Shown here: positions 61,501-64,000 of the stretch, in pieces | How the letters are laid out: each line of letters opens with the position of its first letter | How positions within the stretch are numbered: the stretch's first letter is position 1 | Assembly (NCBI GenBank): GCA_001910725.1 | Contig: MJGA01000004.1 | Span: forward strand, 868,001-932,000 | Reading direction: 5' to 3' | Length of the DNA: 64,000 bases | Origin: Phanerodontia chrysosporium | Taxonomy: Eukaryota; Basidiomycota; Agaricomycetes; Polyporales; Phanerochaetaceae | Program-made: the position numbers and the translations under genes | The notes under the pieces: generated by a model | Seen by the model: the letters and a program-made list of their open reading frames with translations, nothing else | What the model was told of the DNA's origin: nothing | Databases searched by the model: none

Positions 61501-62765
61501 AATCCAAAGTACATAACTTTGGCCTGGAATAAACCGTCCTTGGTTACAAAAGCCGTTTTCCACTCGTCACCTTCCTTGATGCGGACATTGTTATATCCCC
61601 ATCGAAGGTCGATCTTTGTGAATATCGATGCCTGAGATAGTGCGTCGATTAAATCGGCGATGCGAGGGATAGGGTAACGGTTCTTCTTTGTAATTCCGTT
61701 CAAGGGGCGGTAATCCATGCAAGGTCGCAAACTGCCATCGGCTTTCTTTACGAAAAAGAATGATGCAGCGATGGGTGACTTCGACTCTTCTATGTAGCCT
61801 TTCCGGCGTTCCTCACGAATCCACTCGTCGAAAGACGAGCGTTGTCTCTGGTCCAGTGGGTACACTTTTCCGATTGGGGGCAACTTAGCTCCTTCCTCAA
61901 ATTCGATGGCATGGTCCCATGGTTTGTGGGTGGGCATGCGTTCAGACTTGGTTTTACTGAAAACGCTTTCGAATTTGTGGACCCAACTCGGTACCTGTGA
62001 TTTCCATTGCGAGGTGTCAACTGTATCGTCGTCATCCTTTTCCAGGATGTCAGCGACAGCCTCGGCTTGCGTTCGTTCCTCTGGGTTACTGAAATCAACC
62101 CAGTTGATGTGGTGGGGAATATCCTCTTCTCCAATATCGTCCAGTGAGGATTCCCAAGGTTGCTCTGGTTCGAGCTCTGCCAGCTCCTCGTCATTGCCGA
62201 TTTCGATGTCGAGGGCTTGGACTTTCTGTGCCATGCTGGAGACTTTGCATGATTCAGGACATCTGGTGAACTCCCAATTGCCTTTTGCCCAGTCGATTTC
62301 TGGATTATGCCGGTGTAGGAACTTGTACCCTATGTACATGTCTTTGTCGTGCAAATCCGTCACGAGTAAGTACTGAGTGTGTTTGTGTGTTCCAATTTCC
62401 AAGTAGGCTCGCAGGGCGTGAGTGATTCGTCCTGCTTTATTGATCGTTCCATCCGCATTTTTTACTTCATACGGATTTGCCAACTTAATAGTTACCAGAT
62501 TGTTCTTTTCGACGAAGCTGTGATTGATGAAACTCGTCGTGGCGCCTGAATCAACCAGGGCTTCTGCCTGCGCTTTTTTACCATATACCCACAGAGTAAT
62601 AGGAAGTTTGAACGATAATGATTTATTACGCGAGACGTTCAATACATCAATGTCAATTACTCTATCTACATCCAGTGTAGACTCGGCCGTGGGTACATGA
62701 TCAGCGTTGTTAACCTGTAGGACGCAGGAATCCACTACAGGTCGTTGAGAAAATCCACTTTCCGG
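58584..62765 (-). CDS. pol: Gypsy Pol polyprotein: PR-RT-RNaseH-IN-chromodomain-dUTPase
   Basis: One uninterrupted frame, open from 62765. It has no credible ATG at its start, as expected for expression by frameshifting from Gag. Residue numbers count from 62735. The aspartic protease motif is ALVDSGATTSFINHSF (about 60-75). RT has CMDYRPLNGITKKNRYPIPR and the catalytic YLDDILIFG (about 437). RNase H has LSTDASDFAIGSVL (about 587). Integrase has an HHCC site (HHDHPSAGHPGRW, then CDTCQRM) and a DDE triad in TIDLITQL, ISDRGTQFA and TDGQTERV (about 883, 942, 980). The chromodomain is VEKILNHKT to WKGYGPEEDKWEPESNLEG (about 1173-1225). The C-terminal 135 residues are a dUTPase with all five motifs: GWDLYAAED, APRSGLALKG, GAGVIDRDYTG, GDRTAQLIL, and DRGSGGFGSTGK at the very end. 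Confidence 0.95.
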   Translation of the reverse strand, partial: PESGFSQRPVVDSCVLQVNNADHVPTAESTLDVDRVIDIDVLNVSRNKSLSFKLPITLWVYGKKAQAEALVDSGATTSFINHSFVEKNNLVTIKLANPYEVKNADGTINKAGRITHALRAYLEIGTHKHTQYLLVTDLHDKDMYIGYKFLHRHNPEIDWAKGNWEFTRCPESCKVSSMAQKVQALDIEIGNDEELAELEPEQPWESSLDDIGEEDIPHHINWVDFSNPEERTQAEAVADILEKDDDDTVDTSQWKSQVPSWVHKFESVFSKTKSERMPTHKPWDHAIEFEEGAKLPPIGKVYPLDQRQRSSFDEWIREERRKGYIEESKSPIAASFFFVKKADGSLRPCMDYRPLNGITKKNRYPIPRIADLIDALSQASIFTKIDLRWGYNNVRIKEGDEWKTAFVTKDGLFQAKVMYFGFANAPATFQNMMNNIFEDLIRQGKVMVYLDDILIFGNDREEHRKIVHEVLQRLEDNDLFAKAEKCLFEKDKLAYLGMIISKNHVEMDPAKVTGVTEWPVPTKVKHVQAFLGFANFYRRFIKDFAKITKPLTVLTKKDQPWEWGPDQQKAFDDLKKAFTSAPILRIPDDVNPFRLSTDASDFAIGSVLSQLDPNDKLYHPVAFHSKSLNVHERNYEIYDKEMLAIIRGLEEYRHYLEGHPEKFEIWSDHQNLTYFKQAQKLSRRQARWALYLTRFHFTLHHKPGKTMEAEDPLSRRPDHEEGVELDNRDHILLKPEFFANLLEVCAIDASHDAPVNDDLLLQEVKKALLSDEVTKNYQSLLESGPREFKKPLEEWNFENGLLLFRGHIYIPKDENEDLRRRVVQMHHDHPSAGHPGRWKTYELVSRNYWWPGMSVFVKKYVTGCDTCQRMKNRTQQTYGQLMPNKVPNGPWEVITIDLITQLMPSRGKDAILVVVCRLTKRARFFAITNKFSAKDLAKILMDRIYPIHGLPLQIISDRGTQFAAELFQEWCKLLGIESAMSTAYHPQTDGQTERVNQVLEQYLRCFADNVNHEDWVDYLPTAEFAYNNAAHESTKDTPFFLEYGRHPRAGPTLDKQAKSKDLNEIFRLRQDAQDKAKAALQLAADRMKWYYDQNKQEVPFKVGDKVLLNSKDYQTTQRTLTPRYLGPFEIIEQLSKVTFKVKLPPQYRAYHPVFHASKLIPYSTPSIVGQRAAPPEPEVHDGELEYEVEKILNHKTTGRVRKRNWYMVRWKGYGPEEDKWEPESNLEGAKEKIAEFWRVRNEEAPMETDGLELDEEETLQIVLDGGKTPSKSTTEAAGWDLYAAEDVTIPAGDRKLISTGIHIRVPTGTYGRIAPRSGLALKGIHVGAGVIDRDYTGIVKILLLNTSDSDFTVTTGDRTAQLILEKIADADIEIVETLQSTDRGSGGFGSTGK

Positions 62766-64000
62766 TCAGACGATTTCGCGTATTTAGCAGCTCGGGCCCT
62801 CATACGTGCACGCCTAGCTTCCCGCTCATCAACGGGTTCCTGGGGGGAGTCTGTTTCAACTCCTTCTCGTCCTCCTCCGTCCATTCGTGGATATGGGCCG
62901 CATTGATGACGACTTCGTCGTCGGCCTCGAGTCCCGCGATCTCCTTCTCTAATTCGGCCATCCTGGCCTTCGCTTGATTGAAGGAGTTTTTCTTGGCGGC
63001 GATTGCCGCTGCGTTCTTGCCTTTTCCTTGATTGTTACTCCCCCGCTCGAGGAGGAGGCCTTGCCGTTGTTGTTGTTACCGGAGGACTGTTGCGGCTTCT
63101 GGTCCTTGAGCGAGAAGCAGTCCGAAGTGACGTGCGTTTTAGCACGCGCGAACTTCTTCAGCTCGGTGCAAATGGCGCAGGGAGTTGAAACCTTCTTGGC
63201 TTCTTGTGAATTCGCCTGTTGTTTCCCCTTGCCTTTGCCCTTGCCCGTCTGAGCCGCGCTGATGTCCATGGCATTCGGGTCCGGTGTAGAACCCGAGCCG
63301 TGCGAGTTTCCCTTGCTGAAGATGTGCGTCGCTGCGCGGTCGGGATAGAGTTCCTTGTATGCCTCAACGAGATACGTCATGAATTCCGACGCGGTTGTAG
63401 GCCAACTTGAGCGACCACGACCCAGCACGAAGATACCCAGCTTCTCCTCGACGTTGTCGTACAGCTTGTTAATCATATGCGCGTCCGTGAACGGCTTGCT
63501 GCTGTTGTCGAGGAGTACCTTGAAACGAACCGAGTAGTCGATGATGTCCTTCTGAAGGGCCGACTTGTCGTTGAGTAGCTTCTCGAGGTCCTTCGTTGCC
63601 GTGCGCGTAACATCCTTTTGACCGTAAACCGTCTGGAGACTAGCCCAGAAACTGTCGACCGAGCCCATGTCCTCGCCCCTGGCGTTCTTGTCCAACAGTG
63701 GTTGCATCAGCTTCAGGGCTGGTTCGCGCAACAGGGACAACACATTGACTATGCGCTGTTTGTCCGTCGTGATGCCCTGGGTGCTGTTCCAGAGTTCGAC
63801 CAGGTTTTTCCATTCCTCGAACTTCGTCGTATTCTTCTCACCGGAGAAGAGCGGCGGTTGGGCGGACTTGGGGCGAGCAGGTGCACCACCTCCAGAACCG
63901 ATACCGGCTGGGAGGGCGTTCAACTGTTTGATCGCATTGTCTGCGACCCCCTTGACGCTTTCCAGCGCGGCTTCCTGGACATAGGTGATTTTCTGGGTTT
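62735..64000 (-). CDS. gag: Gypsy Gag, start outside window; two apparent frame breaks near C-terminus
   Basis: The frame is open from the right edge (KITYVQEAALESVKGVADNA) through QPPLFSGEKNTTKFEEWKNL and FWASLQTVYGQKDVTRTATK, a typical capsid region, to a linker with GKGKGKGKQQANSQ. A knuckle reads CAICTELKKF...THVTSDCF: C-x2-C-x11-H-x4-C, with a longer loop than the usual x4. After SSSSGG the annotated frame meets a stop at 62949. Shifting one base at the C5 run (63040-63044, plus strand) gives NNQGKGKNAAAIAAKKNSFN and MAELEKEIAGLEADDEVV. A further shift at the G6 run (62842-62847) gives SPQEPVDEREARRARMRARA, ending FLNDL at 62735. That stop overlaps the Pol frame by about 31 bases in the -1 relation. 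Confidence 0.85.

Larger units (their letters stand above)
58014..64000 (-). mobile_element. Ty3/gypsy chromodomain LTR retrotransposon with dUTPase (5' part outside window)
   Basis: The element lies on the minus strand. Its 3' LTR is 58014-58544, the polypurine tract abuts it, Pol spans 58584-62765 and Gag runs from 62735 off the right edge. Domain order in Pol is protease, reverse transcriptase, RNase H, integrase, chromodomain, dUTPase; integrase after RT/RNase H defines Ty3/gypsy (Metaviridae). It is inserted in the Plavaka transposase frame. The intact 1383-codon Pol frame points to a recent insertion. The 5' LTR, primer-binding site and second target-site copy are outside the window. 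Confidence 0.92.

Overview
This window is nuclear DNA from a filamentous basidiomycete, most likely an Agaricomycete and possibly a polypore; that placement is inference. The genes are short-spaced and split by many 45-60 bp introns with GT..AG ends and CTAAC/CTGAC-like branch points. Most encode conserved eukaryotic housekeeping proteins. The right end carries a Plavaka-type DNA transposon and a chromodomain Ty3/gypsy retrotransposon, both common in mushroom genomes. No rRNA, tRNA, CRISPR or bacterial-style operon was seen.

Layout, left to right. 1-28 kb is a dense block: a LigB/DODA dioxygenase (cut by the left edge), TFIIH subunit MAT1/Tfb3, a ZUP1-like C78 deubiquitinase, 20S proteasome alpha4, a Gea/GBF1-type Sec7 ARF-GEF, an extended SDR, 3-hydroxyisobutyrate dehydrogenase, a cytochrome b561-type membrane protein, an arrestin-like adaptor, a SCYL2-type pseudokinase and the HRQ1 helicase. 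28-36.4 kb is different: sparse, with long empty stretches, and it holds three divergent paralogues (A, B, C) of a family I do not recognise. They share a C-terminal domain and two phase-0 introns at the same positions; a small MYND-like gene lies between A and B. 37-56 kb returns to conserved genes: SPT16 (FACT), a degenerate acyl-CoA-synthetase-like membrane protein, an acidic protein of unknown function, SFT2, glyoxalase II, a Ser/Thr-rich single-pass membrane protein, a secreted isochorismatase-family hydrolase and SRP receptor alpha. 56.1-64 kb is a nested transposon: a gypsy element on the minus strand, running off the right edge, is inserted in the coding region of a Plavaka transposase. 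Its Pol carries a complete dUTPase domain after the chromodomain.

How genes relate: several pairs are head-to-head over 100-350 bp (DODA/MAT1, ZUP1/PSMA7, HRQ1/small ORF, SPT16/ANL-like, GLO2/membrane protein), suggesting shared promoters. Trafficking functions recur (Sec7 GEF, SCYL2, SFT2, arrestin, SRP receptor), but nothing shows they are co-regulated.

Caution: at least five unrelated conserved genes plus the retroelement gag show single-base frame breaks, many in or beside homopolymer runs. The likeliest cause is sequencing error rather than a set of pseudogenes, so several CDS entries below are spans rather than exact gene models.
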